A DNA stretch of 64,000 bases from Blastobasis lacticolella (GCA_905147135.1 LR990053.1:17558501-17622500); one strand, 5' to 3'; positions 40,296 through 51,997 are shown, numbered from the stretch's first letter. Numbers and translations are program-made. Notes: generated by a model from the sequence alone, not told the origin.

Positions 40296-42350
40296 CGTTC
40301 CAGTAGATTAGTTATTACCTACATCACTATAGGTATGCGATTTCGAAAAGTATTCGTATGTCGAGTTTAAATGCGCAATGTTCGGGTGACTAAATAATAG
40401 CACACAACTTTAATGGCGGGTTTTGTATTGGGATGCATTGTGATCGCTTTAGCAATTTGGAAATACCAAAGAACAAATAAAACAAAGTATCGTTTTAGAA
40501 ATGCCTTTTCGGGATTTTAACCGACACCGCTGCGCACATGTGGGCTATTGTCAACAACGGAATTTATTAAGATGTTTTGGAAGCGGCAATTAACTAAGAA
40601 ACGACGGTGACTTCTTTCCTTCACAGCAAGCATATTGTTCCCTAGTCTCTATTGTAATATTTTTTAGCAAAAATGGTACGCGCATTTGTCTTTAGGGCAG
40701 GCGAGACCGTTTCTTTATTTTTTACTGCAATTGCTATTAACGTTGCGTCGTTATATTTTTTGTTGCACAAGCGATAGGTAGTCCCGGAAAAAAACAAAGA
40801 GTGCCGACAGGCGGACCTTGTCATTCATGGAGAAATTGTGTAACACGTGTTGGTCAAATGGTCAGTTTTCTCACGCTTTAGGATGCGGGGTTGAGGGGCG
40901 AAGGGAAGCAAGACGAGAACGACAGTTGGTCTAAGGTCCCGGGACTGGGTGGTTGTTCTTCGGCTAGGGGTCTTTCGTTGATACGAAGAGTGCGCGCGCG
41001 CAAGCACGAGAGGACTGTCGAGAGGTTTGTCGAGTGTTAGAGTCGGTGATCTACGTTTTGTACGAGCATTAGGTATCTCTTGTGTGTTGTCTATCGTATA
41101 CTATTCTAGTTTATACTCGGGTATGTTGGTGACTTGCGTTGGTACGAGCATTTGCAGTAAGTCTGTTATTTAATTATGTATTTTGGTAGGGCCATTACGT
41201 AGTTATACTAAAGAGTGGAAGATGAACATAGGCTTAGTTTTGTGTTAGATACTGAAAGTTGTTTAATCAAATTAAACCGATCACTAGTTATTCTTTTAAA
41301 GACACTGCTTAGAATAATTAAATCCGAAACATCCGTAAAATAAATTCTCAACTTCTAAATTTATAAAAACTAACTATCACCTAGAGTACACATATGGATA
41401 CAGTTCTGGTAACGTGCAGCGCACAAATTCCGAGACGAAGGTCACCTGTAGCCATAGCAAACATCACTACACAGGGAACCAAGGCCGGATCGGACGTGGA
41501 CCACACTCTGTTGAGTAATGTCAGGAAACTGATTTGTGCTCTATGTACTTTTAGACGGTTTAACACCGTGGGTTTGCCACCGGATCTTGGAATGGCTTTG
41601 CCTCGTGTCCGCTTAAAAACTTTGTGATTTTTAATGCTTTAATGACATTTAATTCGCGGACATGGAAAATCGAGTTAGTTCGATAGGTGGGCTCAGCCAT
41701 TAGCGTCCCGACACCAATATTGAAACACACCGCGGGCGCGTAAATATAATTAAAATAATATTCTCTCGATCGCTTGCAAGCAAAATAGGCTGGAACGGAA
41801 GTACGATGAGATGATCGGAATATGTGTGACGGTTTGAGCGAAGTAGACAATAGGTTACTGGTTCGTTTGATGTCAAGGTTTCGCTGGACGCATGAGCAGG
41901 ACATGTGGTCCATATGCTCGTGTTTGGCCTGGGTGAAGGTTGGCAGGGAGCCCAGAGTTATCCTATCGATTAGGCTATTTCCGAGACCTTAAGGGTCCAT
42001 ATTTCATAACTCATTAGGGTCAGGTCTGTGTTAGGTGATTTCACAACCATAAGGATTAGGAGTGGCCACGAAGAAAGAAGATGTTAACGCACGGATGCCG
42101 CGACGTGCATCGATCGCCCGCCATTCATCGTCCGACGACCAGATACGATGAAGATCAGTTCTAGAGCTAAGTTGCATGTTTTAAATTTATATCTGCTTGT
42201 TTTATCTACTCGTACAAATTTTAAATTGTCGTGTACTTCATGTGCGGAATTGATGTTTTATTTGACTCGCGATTATATACGATGCATTTCTTTGACGAAC
42301 CTAAGTTTGCATTGATCTAGTTATATTTATTTCTTATGTTTTAAGTTGTT
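40296..42350. other. No supported gene
   Basis: A somewhat GC-richer area at 40850-41060 includes a CGCGCGCGCAAGCACGAG run and could be a weak promoter-like zone. The overlapping frames at 41394-41627 and 41560-41913 have no recognisable domain, so I cannot call them genes. Confidence 0.35.
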
Positions 42351-42366
42351 TCACGGATAATTTAGA

Positions 42367-43643
42367 ATTAAATCACTTTTTGTACACTAGTTCCACTTTA
42401 TTATATAATTTTTATTAAATTGCAACCGGTTTCGAATTACTCATCTTCAGGCAATTACTTTATATTTTGATTACAAGCTATATGTAGGTACCGACAAATA
42501 ATAATTTAAAGTTGATGTGGGTACCGACAGTATACAATAATGTTAGGATGTCACAGTGCAGAGAAATGTACAGTATGTCAACATAATACAAATTACAAGT
42601 AGTCAAAATTTTTTAAGGTATGTCAATTGTTATACATTTAAGTAAATGGCAAAAAATATAAATTATATCGAAGGTATGTCATTTAAAATAATTTAAAATA
42701 GGTGATGTCGATAAGGAAATTTGGTCATTAATTATATTATCTTTCTTCATTCTGTTCACTTCTATAGCTTCTAGTCCATCTAGTCTACGTCCTTTCCCAG
42801 CTATATGAAGGTATTTTATGCCATTATCTGGGTTAAAAATATGGTTTTCTTTATTAAGGTGTTCCGCAAAGGTCGAGGTTTGTGTATTTTTTCTCCAGCT
42901 AGCTATATGTTCTTTGATTCTTGTTTTAAACTTCCTTCCTGTTTGACCTATGTATATTTTAGCACACGTGTCACATGTCAGACTATAAATTCCACTTTGA
43001 TTTTCAATGGGTATTTTATCCTTATTGTTGCAAATCAAGGACCCCAGCGATTTTATGCTATAAAATGCAGTGTTTTGCTGATCGCTATTGCAAATTTTCC
43101 TCAATTTGTGTGTGATAGGTCCAACATAGGGAATTGTTGCCCATCTTTTTGTAGGATATAGCTGGGAAAGGACGTAGACTAGATGGACTAGAAGCTATAG
43201 AAGTGAACAGAATGAAGAAAGATAATATAATTAATGACCAAATTTCCTTATCGACATCACCTATTTTAAATTATTTTAAATGACATACCTTCGATATAAT
43301 TTATATTTTTTGCCATTTACTTAAATGTATAACAATTGACATACCTTAAAAAATTTTGACTACTTGTAATTTGTATTATGTTGACATACTGTACATTTCT
43401 CTGCACTGTGACATCCTAACATTATTGTATACTGTCGGTACCCACATCAACTTTAAATTATTATTTGTCGATACCTACATATAGCTTGTAATCAAAATAT
43501 AAAGTAATTGCCTGAAGATGAGTAATTCGAAACCGGTTGCAATTTAATAAAAATTATATAATAAAGTGGAACTAGTGTACAAAAAGTGATTTAATTCATA
43601 ATAATGGAGTTCCATCATGAAGTGACAACACAAAGTGTTAAAT
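42367..43643. mobile_element. Penelope-like element with inverted duplication, 12-bp TSD
   Basis: GGATAATTTAGA flanks the insertion exactly (42355-42366 and 43644-43655). Left of centre lies a - strand Penelope 3' part with a GIY-YIG endonuclease; right of centre lies a + strand copy of the same 3' end. The arms 42367-42806 and 43156-43605 are almost identical and inverted, with about 350 bp between them. Both ends carry CCTGAAGATGAG ... GAAACCGGTTGC near the terminus. The reverse transcriptase is absent. Confidence 0.85.
42679..43160 (-). pseudogene. Penelope-like GIY-YIG endonuclease region (5'-truncated)
   Basis: An open frame of about 160 codons to a stop at 42679. It reads WATIPYVGPITHKLRKICNS, then GIYSLTCDTCAKIYIGQTGR (GIY and YIG motifs, with the C-x-x-C half of the Penelope zinc site between them), FKTRIKEHIASWRK and STFAEHLNKENHIF (catalytic Arg, Glu and further His). 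Known: Penelope-like elements encode a reverse transcriptase followed by this nuclease, which cuts the target DNA. The upstream reverse transcriptase was lost at the centre of the palindrome, so the frame has no natural start. Confidence 0.85.
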
Positions 43644-43974
43644 GGATAATTTAGACTTCACTCGTGGTCGGCTTTTAATATGTTTATCTTGTTTGCGGAT
43701 TTGTTCTCCCGCTAGTTGTACGGTTTACTTTACCATTCGGTGATTCTATATAACGCATTTCCCTTAAATGTGTTTTCCATTAATCTAGCGATATTTTATC
43801 AACTTTAAGGTGTCATTTAAACACACGATTTTTATCAAACACACACAACGTAGAGGGTCCTTGTAATGTGTCTAAAGCTAGACGATCACGATGTACGGCC
43901 AATGTAATTTATGTGTAAGTTACACGTCTTATAGCTAGAGACATCTCTGTCTTGTAAGTAAGTGGTTTAGTATT

Positions 43975-44140
43975 TAAGGTCAGGGGAAAGGGTGTTACAA
44001 GGGGCATTTGCCTTTTTGCTGACAGAGCAACGTGTTATAGAGATGGGCAACGCGATACTCTTGGTCTATAGGCAGTGGTGACCACTTTCCATCATGTGGC
44101 CCGCTCGCCTGTTTTCTTACCGTACGACATAAAAGAAAGC
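43975..44140 (+). repeat. SINE/LINE tail repeat (Jockey-like tail)
   Basis: Reads GGGCATTTGCCTTTTTGCTG, AGCAACGTGTTATAGAGATG and AGGCAGTGGTGACCACTTTC, then GGTGGCCCGC-like sequence and CCTGTTTTCTTACCGTACGA. It is the inverse of the element at 10700-10935 and ends with the tail of the LINE at 54485. Confidence 0.65.
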
Positions 44141-45440
44141 ATATAGCCTTGACCATGGGCCTGGGTCAAACTTTGCAGGGATTTCCATGATCATATCTAA
44201 CGATGTGTAAGCGGCAGACGATTCTCGTTTTCAAAATCTGACTGTCTTTCAAACGCCTCTCCTCCTGGACCTGAACAAATTCAAAGCCATAACCAAATGA
44301 CTTCTGGCACTACCAACAATGCAAAGCAGACAGTACCATCACAGTCAGACTATGTTGATTTCCCTAACTATAAATAGTGACAAGAATTAATTTTGAGGTG
44401 ATGTTGTAAATAATATGGGCAAATGTCACTGCTTCGACGCTAATGGAAGACCAGCCCCTTCGCTCTTGCAGAACAATGTGCAAGCTCTCTAATAACACTC
44501 TGATAGAGTCATAGCTACAAGACCAGGTAGAATCGGAGTTGATAGAATTGGTCATTTAACAATTTTTTTAACAAAAGCAATTAAATTAACACTTTTTCGA
44601 TTCCTGTTTAGGAAATGTCTGAAACCTAGGAAAACTGTTTAATAAAATTAATTTTACACATTTCCAGTCCATTTACTAGGAATTCTACATATATACTCGT
44701 ATATTGACGGATTACATACATTTACGGTGACATATAGGTATAATTATATTTTATTTTTATATAATTTCATAGTTGTCTAAGGATCTAAAACGGTACCAAC
44801 AAAAATTGGAATGGATTTGAGGTGCATATGTTCCACTATAGGTATTAAAATAATCACTGTACCTATTAGCTGATTAATAAAGGCATTTATTTATTATATT
44901 TTTAGGATTCCATTGTTTCCCCTATTTTCTGTACGATGTGGAACCGTGAACGATTGCTTTAAGAAAGACCACGGATATGAGCATTCTAATATCTTGCCTC
45001 CAGATGAACTTCTGTTTAAAGCAAATTACGCATATTTGTCGGAAAAAATGCAAAAATGGTACTTGAGAAATAAAACAATAAGTGTAATGTAATCTAATCA
45101 TAACGCATGAAATCAATGCTAATTATCTTTGAATCTGCATGCAAGATAAAATAGGTACCTTTTTTGTTAATTTTTATCAACTCCGCGCCTTTGCCAAGGT
45201 ATCATAGTACTGCCTCCAGCGGGGCTATTGGCTAACTCAGTTGACAACTGTATTTGACACTAGATAATTCTACACCACGTCATCAACGTTGAAAACTGGC
45301 AATAGCGTCTACCAAATTAGAGTAGTTACAGACTTTTTTATGTCAAATTCAGTTGTCCACTGAGATAGCCGATAGGCCCTCAGGTCGAGTAACGACAGGC
45401 GCAATGTGACTGTCAAGCATAGACCCACTGACGTGGAGGA
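44141..45440. other. No gene seen
   Basis: AT-rich DNA with only chance frames (44364-44555, 44922-45116). Confidence 0.35.
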
Positions 45441-45445
45441 GGCTT

Positions 45446-45558
45446 GGCGTTGTTTTAATGGGCAACGTTCGTGTGACCATAGTTGTACGACAGATTTCGT
45501 CCGACCAATACGAGACCTCAAAACCGGCCGTCGCGCTACCGTTGCCAATGACAGCGCC
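45446..45558. mobile_element. MITE related to 5405-5514
   Basis: Shares the internal GTACGACAGATTTCGTCCG, CCGACCAATACGAGACCTC and GGCCGTCGCGC blocks with 5405-5514. Ends GGCGTTGT ... GGGCAACG and the inverse CGTTGCCAATGACAGCGCC pair imperfectly. Confidence 0.55.
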
Positions 45559-45891
45559 GTTTAGCAGTGGAGTGATACGGATATGGGCTGTTGATAATGA
45601 TGGATGCATGAAGATTGAGATTACAGTGTTTCTTTGTATAATTTGTAGTTCTACGGAACATGCGCATAGTAAAAGACACTACACCTACCTTATATAATGC
45701 TTTTACAGAGTATATTGGAAGATATCAACGTCCAGAAGTTAGGGCGCGGCGTCCGCAAAAGCCAGGACAAAGGTCAAATGCCGGGGGGGTCCGACTGCGA
45801 GAGGTCCAATGACTCGTTTCTGCGTTATGTAGGTAGGTAAGGTACATTAGTTAAACACTAACCAATATAAACAAGTATCAAAAGTATGGCG

Positions 45892-45927
45892 TTATACAGG
45901 GTGTTTCATAATACATGTATAAAGCCG
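45892..45927 (+). repeat. 36-bp inverted repeat, left member
   Basis: TTATACAGGGTGTTTCATAA and the next 16 bases are perfectly inverted at 51016-51051. The sequences diverge right after, so these are either ends of one large TIR element or one end each of two elements. Confidence 0.7.
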
Positions 45928-48015
45928 TGAACTGGATGGAGTGCTAAACGTATTAAAACGATAGGTACAATTATTTTTTTCGTGCGTGGAATAGTAAGCG
46001 AGAAAATGACTATCGAACTTTTACCTTTTCAATGTCGATAATCGACATTTTGAAAACGAAAGACCGCATCTCTAGAAATCAGTTGTAAAAGGTCACTCAA
46101 GTTCATAGTACTAGGCGCAATGGGATATTAAGGAGATCTAAATTAGCCGTTTTATATTTTTTGGTTTGAGGGTTCTGTACAAAAAAATATTGTAATTTTA
46201 ATTTAATAGGTTCCTTCATAGTTTTTTCGAAAGTGCACCACCACCTAACTAATAGCAAAGTAGTCTAATTCAAATTACTGTGGCATATTAATGTAGCAAA
46301 CTCTAATTAATGTAGCATATTTGTCTTTATAAGTTTGCTTTCTCATGTCATGCCTGTCAGTCATGTTTCAGTGTCGCAAAGGTAATCGTACCTATCTGCT
46401 ATGAGATTTTTCAGTAACTACACACACATATTTTTGTATTAAATAAACAAATAAAATACCTTAGTGTAATGAAAACAAAGACAGTAGAGAGTGGAGTTTA
46501 AGACAGAACCCTCCACTAATGTGGGGAAGGCTTAAACTCTCAGAGGACTGTTATGTTAAAATCCGTACGATTTCACGAATATTTCTCATCAACAAAAATT
46601 AACTAAATGAATCTTAGTTGACGGAGCTATACCTGTAAATATCCCATGCTTCACCCAGTTGGAGAACCTAGGCAGGGGCGCAACAACCGCCGTATCAGCC
46701 GTATCAATGATACGGGGTCCCAAATCGTTTGTAAGCAAAAATACGTACTGTTATCCTCAATTTCAGTTAAACCCTATTTCCCGGAAAAAAAAAATTCTTT
46801 AGTGATTTTCAGACCAGGGTCGGGGCCCCCTCCACCAAAGATGCAAATGAAATAGTGATACAATCCGTTTTCGTTCCCCTTTCGCTTAGAGATAATTAAC
46901 ATTTTTAATAAAAAACAACAACTTAGAGCACTCACTCATTACTTCATTGAAATTGTGTAAAAATGCACCTATAGCAAAAATGAGAAAAATCTTGATCTCA
47001 TGTACAACATATTCAGCACTATCGGTGAGATCATAAGATTTAAGAAACTCCTTACACTGTTCATTGCTCAACGGGTCAGATGGACCTGGCTCATAATAAA
47101 ATCGTTTTGGCCCACACGATTTTCGAATGTGACTGTTTTTAAGTTAATCGTGAAAACTTTATAGCCAAAATGTCAGAAATAGAGCTCGCACGCTCATTAA
47201 TTAATTGTTTGCGAAGTTAATTTTATTATAAACCAGATGTCAGAAATGTCTACATCGTATAGTCCATTTACTGATTTTATGTCATTCGCGCAAGTATTCT
47301 GAAGGGGTAGTTTGTGAAACTATCGAGCTCGCTACGCTCGCTTATTCAACAAATTATGACATTTTTATATTTATCACGCAAGGTTTTAATATACCAAAGT
47401 CAAGGGCCAATTTACAAAAATTCCGATGTCCACCCCGGCCTTTAAGGAGATTCCTGTCATACAAACTACCAACATAAAACATTAACAAATTATACACCTA
47501 AATCTTCCTCAATAGACAAAGTAATTCCACTTTGTCAATTGGTGAAAACCGCATGAAAATCCGTTCAGTAGTTTTTGAGTTTATCACGAACAGGCAGACA
47601 GACGCGGTGTGGAACTTTCTTTCATACATATGTTATTCTTACTATTAAGGTGATTCAACGCCCATACTAAATTTCTCTCGATATTCTTTCATTTTTTTGA
47701 GTGTTTAGTGATTGTATTATGATTTCTACTCTTAGTAAATGTATTCAAGGGTGCGCAAAGTGGTTTTCTTTTCAAAAGCAGTTAAATCGAAAAAAGCACA
47801 AATCGCCGCTTGATGGCGTTGTTTTGTGATTTAATTATTTTTCTTTTTCATTGCTTTGTTTTACATTATTAACATGTGGAAATCTATTTCGCGCACAATT
47901 GAACATATTTTCTAATAGCCAATTGCACAAAAACGTTACATAAAAATTGTATGAAAATCGTACCGCCTTAACACGCGAATGGCTTGGATTTAAGTTACTC
48001 ATTAGCATCCCTTGT
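45928..48015. other. No gene; one interspersed repeat at 47500-47640
   Basis: AT-rich DNA. At 47500-47640 a fragment of the repeat seen at 3472 and 10590 (GAAAACCGCATGAAAATCCG, TTTGAGTTTATCACGAACAG) is recognisable. Other frames (46646-46855, 46886-47071) lack support. Confidence 0.4.
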
Positions 48016-48017
48016 AG

Positions 48018-48282
48018 CCGTGTGGTGACCGGTAGAGTAGAATAGCACCAACCCCTTACACTCGTGGGTGTCGTACAAGGCGACTAACGTTTAGAGGCAA
48101 AATATCTAGTCTCCATAAACTGGAAAATGGGCAGCAGCGTTTTTCATTGTTATGTTTGCAACACTGCGATCTCCAACCCGCCTGCCAAGCGTGGAGATTA
48201 TGGCAATAACCTCCCCTTTTGCGGGAGAGGCCCAAAGTCCTGTAGTGGACTGTTATGGGCTGTGATGATGATGATGATGATC
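48018..48282 (+). mobile_element. Lepidopteran repeat ending in (ATG)n
   Basis: Contains GGGTGTCGTACAAGGCGACT, GGGCAGCAGCG, CCAACCCGCCTGCCAAGCGT and GGCCCAAAGTCCTGTAGTGG, then GGCTGTGATGATGATGATGA. This is the usual 3' structure of a very abundant non-autonomous lepidopteran element related to RTE tails. Non-coding. Confidence 0.7.
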
Positions 48283-48612
48283 CCTTGTAGTTGGGGGTAC
48301 TAACTATGGGGCCCTAGACAGCTATTGATACGGGGCCCCTGGAAGGCAAGCAACGCCACTGAATCTAGGTCACCTAGGTGAAACACGGACCCAAACACAA
48401 TTTTAGTAATTACTGTCTGTACAAATTACCCGATAAAATAGTGGTAAGCAAATGTATTCCATCACCGACATCATAAGGATTATTATTAGTCCATTGTTGG
48501 ACTTGTTTGAGCCTCACTTTATTAAATAAACACAATCAACATTACGATGCATCTACCAGGAGAACATAAGAGGCGAAATAAGTACGACCCCTAACACGCG
48601 GATCCCTAAAGC

Positions 48613-48975
48613 CAGTGTTACCAGCAGTAGTTTCCAAAAAAGTACGTCTGGGCTCTTAAAATAGTACGAAAATGGCTAAAAAGTTACGATTTCTTCTTAT
48701 TATCTTCTATATTTTATCGGCCTTGGGGGGGGGGGGATGATTTTTAGTCAATTAATGACGTTATTTTGTTGCCGGTGGCTAAAATCAACCCTTCCTTCCC
48801 ATTATTTTTCAGTATTTTGCGCACAGGAAAGGTGAAGTGACTACCCCCCTCAGCTAAATTCAGCATTTTGTAAAAACGTACTAAATAGTACGATGTGGAG
48901 CAAAGTACGCTTAAGGTACGACAGTCGGCCAAATAGTACGTAAATCGTACTAAAAGGTACGATCTGGCAACGCTG
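48613..48975. mobile_element. hAT-type MITE, 363 bp, perfect 8-bp TSD
   Basis: CCTAAAGC flanks it exactly (48605-48612 and 48976-48983). Ends CAGTGTTACCAG and the inverse of CTGGCAACGCTG agree at 10 of 12 bases and start with CAG, as hAT ends often do. AGTACGA/TCGTACT motifs are repeated near both ends. A G-run at 48725-48736 is inside. It lacks a transposase. Confidence 0.9.
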
Positions 48976-48983
48976 CCTAAAGC

Positions 48984-49300
48984 GCTGCCTGCTGCCACGC
49001 CTCCCGCCTCGCCTCCCGCCACCCGCGCCCCGTGCGCCGCGCCGAAAGTCGCGGGAAATACCTCGCCACGAGGCCCATGTGTCGACACGCCGGAGTTTTG
49101 GCAGTGTGCGTGCTGCACTTGGGTGTGTCGTTTGATTGAACCGCTGAAGCCAACAGCGTGGCTTTTTGTGTTAAAATGTACCTATTTTCGAGTCGTGTTC
49201 GTTTATTCGGTTTTTAGCTTTTCGCGTGATCGGTGTGATTGTTTGTTGCGTTGTATGTATAGGATACCTAAGTACTGTGAAAATAACTGTGATAAGACTG
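48984..49300 (+). promoter_or_regulatory. GC-rich promoter-like block
   Basis: A C-rich zone (48990-49045), an E2F-like CGCGGGAAA (49052), and then T-rich DNA with CGTG/GCGTG elements resemble an insect 5' region. No first exon with a clear donor could be assigned, and the direction is a guess. Confidence 0.25.
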
Positions 49301-50251
49301 TAAACGATATGAATGAATGAACGATTTATTGCTTCAGGTACCAATATTAACGTATTCTTGTTTGTGTACAATGTTCAACAGTTTAAGTATTGTGATAATC
49401 ATTATTCTGTGCATGAGTGCAACCAAGCAGTAGGCCAAAGACCATGTTACCTACCTACTCACGTATTGCATAGCAACCAGTGCATGCTGTAGTGTTGTGT
49501 ATCTGTGTGTATGAGTGTATTTACCTATCGGTCATCGAGCCACAAGAAAGCAAGAAAGTGTGGTTAACTGCGCTGGCACCTGACACTGTTTGTTTCCATA
49601 AAATAACGTTTAAAAGGTACGTACCTACATGCTTTAAAGGTCTAGGTGCTAGCTAGACTAGGAGACGCTACTTACCACCTAATAGTGACGTTAGAAGCGC
49701 AACCGCCGCGCTCGGTTCTTTTCCGACGGGAAATATGTAGAAAAGACAACGCTTTTATCTTTTCATAAAAACATGTAGGTATTTAGTGGAACCTGTCTGT
49801 AATGTGTTTCACCAAAACTAGATTCATAAGTGGTTCCCTAGGTACGTAGGTACTTAGATGAGGGAACCGTGTTAGTAGGTACCTAGTACTTACCTATCTG
49901 TGTAGAGCCATTTTGTCAATTGAACGAATCCCGTTTTAGTGTAGTAGATATCTACTTTAGTACGTAGCTGACTATGTTTATTTTTATTTAGTTTAAGTAC
50001 CTGCGGCAGTCCACACCGCGGGTCCGGCTATCTTCCAGACTGATTAACATGTTTTGTTTTTTATTTACGTAGGTTCCTACCTACCTAACCTACTTAGATA
50101 CTGTTTTTAGGCCTTTAGTTAATAAGTACCTAAGTATTATGATTTAATTCTTATTTTACTTTTGTTGTGCTGGGGTGGTTTGTTCTGTTAGGTACCTACC
50201 TAGTAGAAATCATCTCGGTGTTAATGACCTGGTTTTGCTCTCGCGCACGAG
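49301..50251. other. No gene; dense TAGGTACCTA-type motifs
   Basis: The stretch 49600-50420 is crowded with variants of TAGGTA/TACCTA (for example GGTACGTACCTAC and GTTCCTACCTACCTAACC). No frame or mobile element is recognised. Confidence 0.4.
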
Positions 50252-50335
50252 TGGTGCGTGGCGGCAGCGGGTGTCGAACCCGGTACCTCTCGCGTACGAC
50301 TCGGATACCGTAACCTTAGGCCATCGACGACGCTC
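50252..50335 (-). repeat. tRNA-like SINE head (family 2)
   Basis: On the - strand: GCGTCGTCGATGGCC ... GGTTACGGTATCCGAGTCG, then CGCGAGAGGTACCGGGTTCG (B box GGGTTCGACACCC). Matches the heads at 16915-16965 and 26520-26595. Confidence 0.6.
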
Positions 50336-51015
50336 CGACTATTTAAGCATACCTACCTATTGAAAATAATTAGTGTAGGTAAGTTCCTAGTTAATTTGGT
50401 AGAGATTATTCATGGAGATAAGTAGGTAACATTTAGTTCGGCGCCTGGTAGCAAGATGTAGGAGGTTCGTTTGTTTTGTTAGGAATGGCGCGAGTTTATT
50501 AAACTCTTCTTTATGGTGTGTACACACTCAACTTACGCCAACGAAGCGTTGTCGGCCGATTTGGATTTCTAAGGTCCAATAGGTAATTGCATTTCGTGGT
50601 CAAGCAAACGATCTTTGGGAGTTTTGGGAACCTATTCGGGCTCGTAATCGCACGTTTGTTCGTTGGCCTTCGGTATCCGCCCAAGCTGCGTTTGGTCGAT
50701 TGCTTCTATCTGTTTGATGTTACCGCCACGCTGCGCTGCGGATCGCCGGCCGGAACACGCCAACGGTGCGTGTGTACGTAGCATTAGGCTCCTGGTACTA
50801 GGCTTAAGGAGGTTGCTCTTTTTTCATAGGGGTCGCACGCGGTTATTGAACTTCTCCTTCTAGGATCATCAACTTGAAATAGAGCTGCGCATCAACGTAG
50901 TCGATATGGTTATTTTTCTTTAAAAACGAAGATTTTTTATAAAAATTAAAATTCAATGTCTGGATAATATGAAGTCGCCAGTGTACTCTTTGCAACCTAT
51001 ACTTTAACACCCTTT
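50336..51015. other. No gene seen
   Basis: Frames at 50587-50863 have no recognisable domain. AT-rich toward the right end. Confidence 0.35.
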
Positions 51016-51051
51016 CGGCTTTATACATGTATTATGAAACACCCTGTATAA
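51016..51051 (-). repeat. 36-bp inverted repeat, right member
   Basis: Exact inverse of 45892-45927, ending GAAACACCCTGTATAA. Confidence 0.7.
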
Positions 51052-51197
51052 ATCTAACACAACACGTAAATAATCTGGTTTTTGTTGAATTCAGCATCTT
51101 GCTCCTGTTGTTTTTGCTAATATTTGGAAATCACGCCGATACAATATCTTCCGCCCTTCGGTTTTTAATAGTTTAATTATTTTGAACATTTTAAGGA

Positions 51198-51500
51198 TCA
51201 CACGTCTTTTTTAAGGTTCCTTCTCACAGGTGCGGTGGGGCGGGCGGGGACCTTTGGACCAAACGCATCCGCAGGCAGACCGTCATCCATTAAATTTTCC
51301 AAAGCTAGACAATGATTGCCTAGCTTTGGAGTCCTGTTCACCCATTTCCCGCGGGTTATGTAAAAATCATTTCTAAGCGGCTTCTCTATTTCAGTCATAC
51401 CCATAGGACATGCATGGAAGTCTAGGAAAAGTGGGGTTGCCCCAAACGGGCTACCCTGGCGAATGACAATATTATGCTCTTGCATTACTAACTTACTTGT
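51198..51500 (-). CDS. Orphan ORF, function unknown
   Basis: A - strand frame of about 100 codons, open from upstream of the first Met (51485) to TGA at 51198. It reads QEHNIVIRQGSPFGATPLFL, CPMGMTEIEKPLRNDFYITR, then KWVNRTPKLGNHCLALENLM. Composition looks protein-like (Cys, Trp and charged residues spread evenly), but I recognise no domain. The FYITRGK segment superficially resembles amidated neuropeptide sites; there is no signal peptide and no dibasic array, so I do not call it one. It lies just downstream of an RTE reverse-transcriptase scrap on the same strand and might be retroelement-derived. Confidence 0.3.
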   Translation of the reverse strand, partial: TSKLVMQEHNIVIRQGSPFGATPLFLDFHACPMGMTEIEKPLRNDFYITRGKWVNRTPKLGNHCLALENLMDDGLPADAFGPKVPARPTAPVRRNLKKDV

Positions 51501-51521
51501 TGAGAGGAACTACAGAGAGCA

Positions 51522-51633
51522 TCGAACATTTTGTCTGTCTTCCTGGGTTTCAGCCATGACTAAGATATCGTCAGCAAATCTACGGTGAGTAAGGTACTTG
51601 CCGTGAATATTGAGCTTGCGTGAGATTTAGCGT
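51522..51633 (-). pseudogene. RTE-like reverse transcriptase scrap (motif C)
   Basis: The - strand reads KLNIHGKYLTHRRFADDILV, then MAETQEDRQNV, ending in a stop: the catalytic F-A-D-D block of RTE-type reverse transcriptases with its usual H-L-R-F-A-D-D-I and E-x-x-E-D-L-Q-x-M context. Only about 37 residues remain. Confidence 0.7.
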
Positions 51634-51997
51634 CACACGAGTTCCCGCCATTTGCCCAAGCTTCAGAGCCTTCTTGCCATCTTTACGTACGGTACCTTTT
51701 GGCTCTAATACGGCCTACAAATGACGTCATTGATTGCCGCTAGCCTGGAGATTTGGCCTGCGCTGCGGGTACACGTAAGACCGTGGTGCCCTAGGGGACC
51801 CACAGACGCACCACAAGGACAGTAGTGTGGACGAGCCAAATTGACCTCCAATCTTATACCCAAACATATGGAAAACGATAAGTTGTCCAGAACGGTACCA
51901 AAAAACTAATAGGTCTAAATCATTTGCATCGAAATAAAGATAAATATCAATACCATACAGCCAAGAGATTATGATAATGTCGTTAGAGCGCGATAAC

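Noticed and set aside
42805..43161. 118-codon + strand frame
   Set aside because: Antisense shadow of the Penelope GIY-YIG coding region.
51300..51420. Neuropeptide-like FYITRGK site
   Set aside because: Single site, no dibasic array, no signal peptide; next to an RTE fragment.
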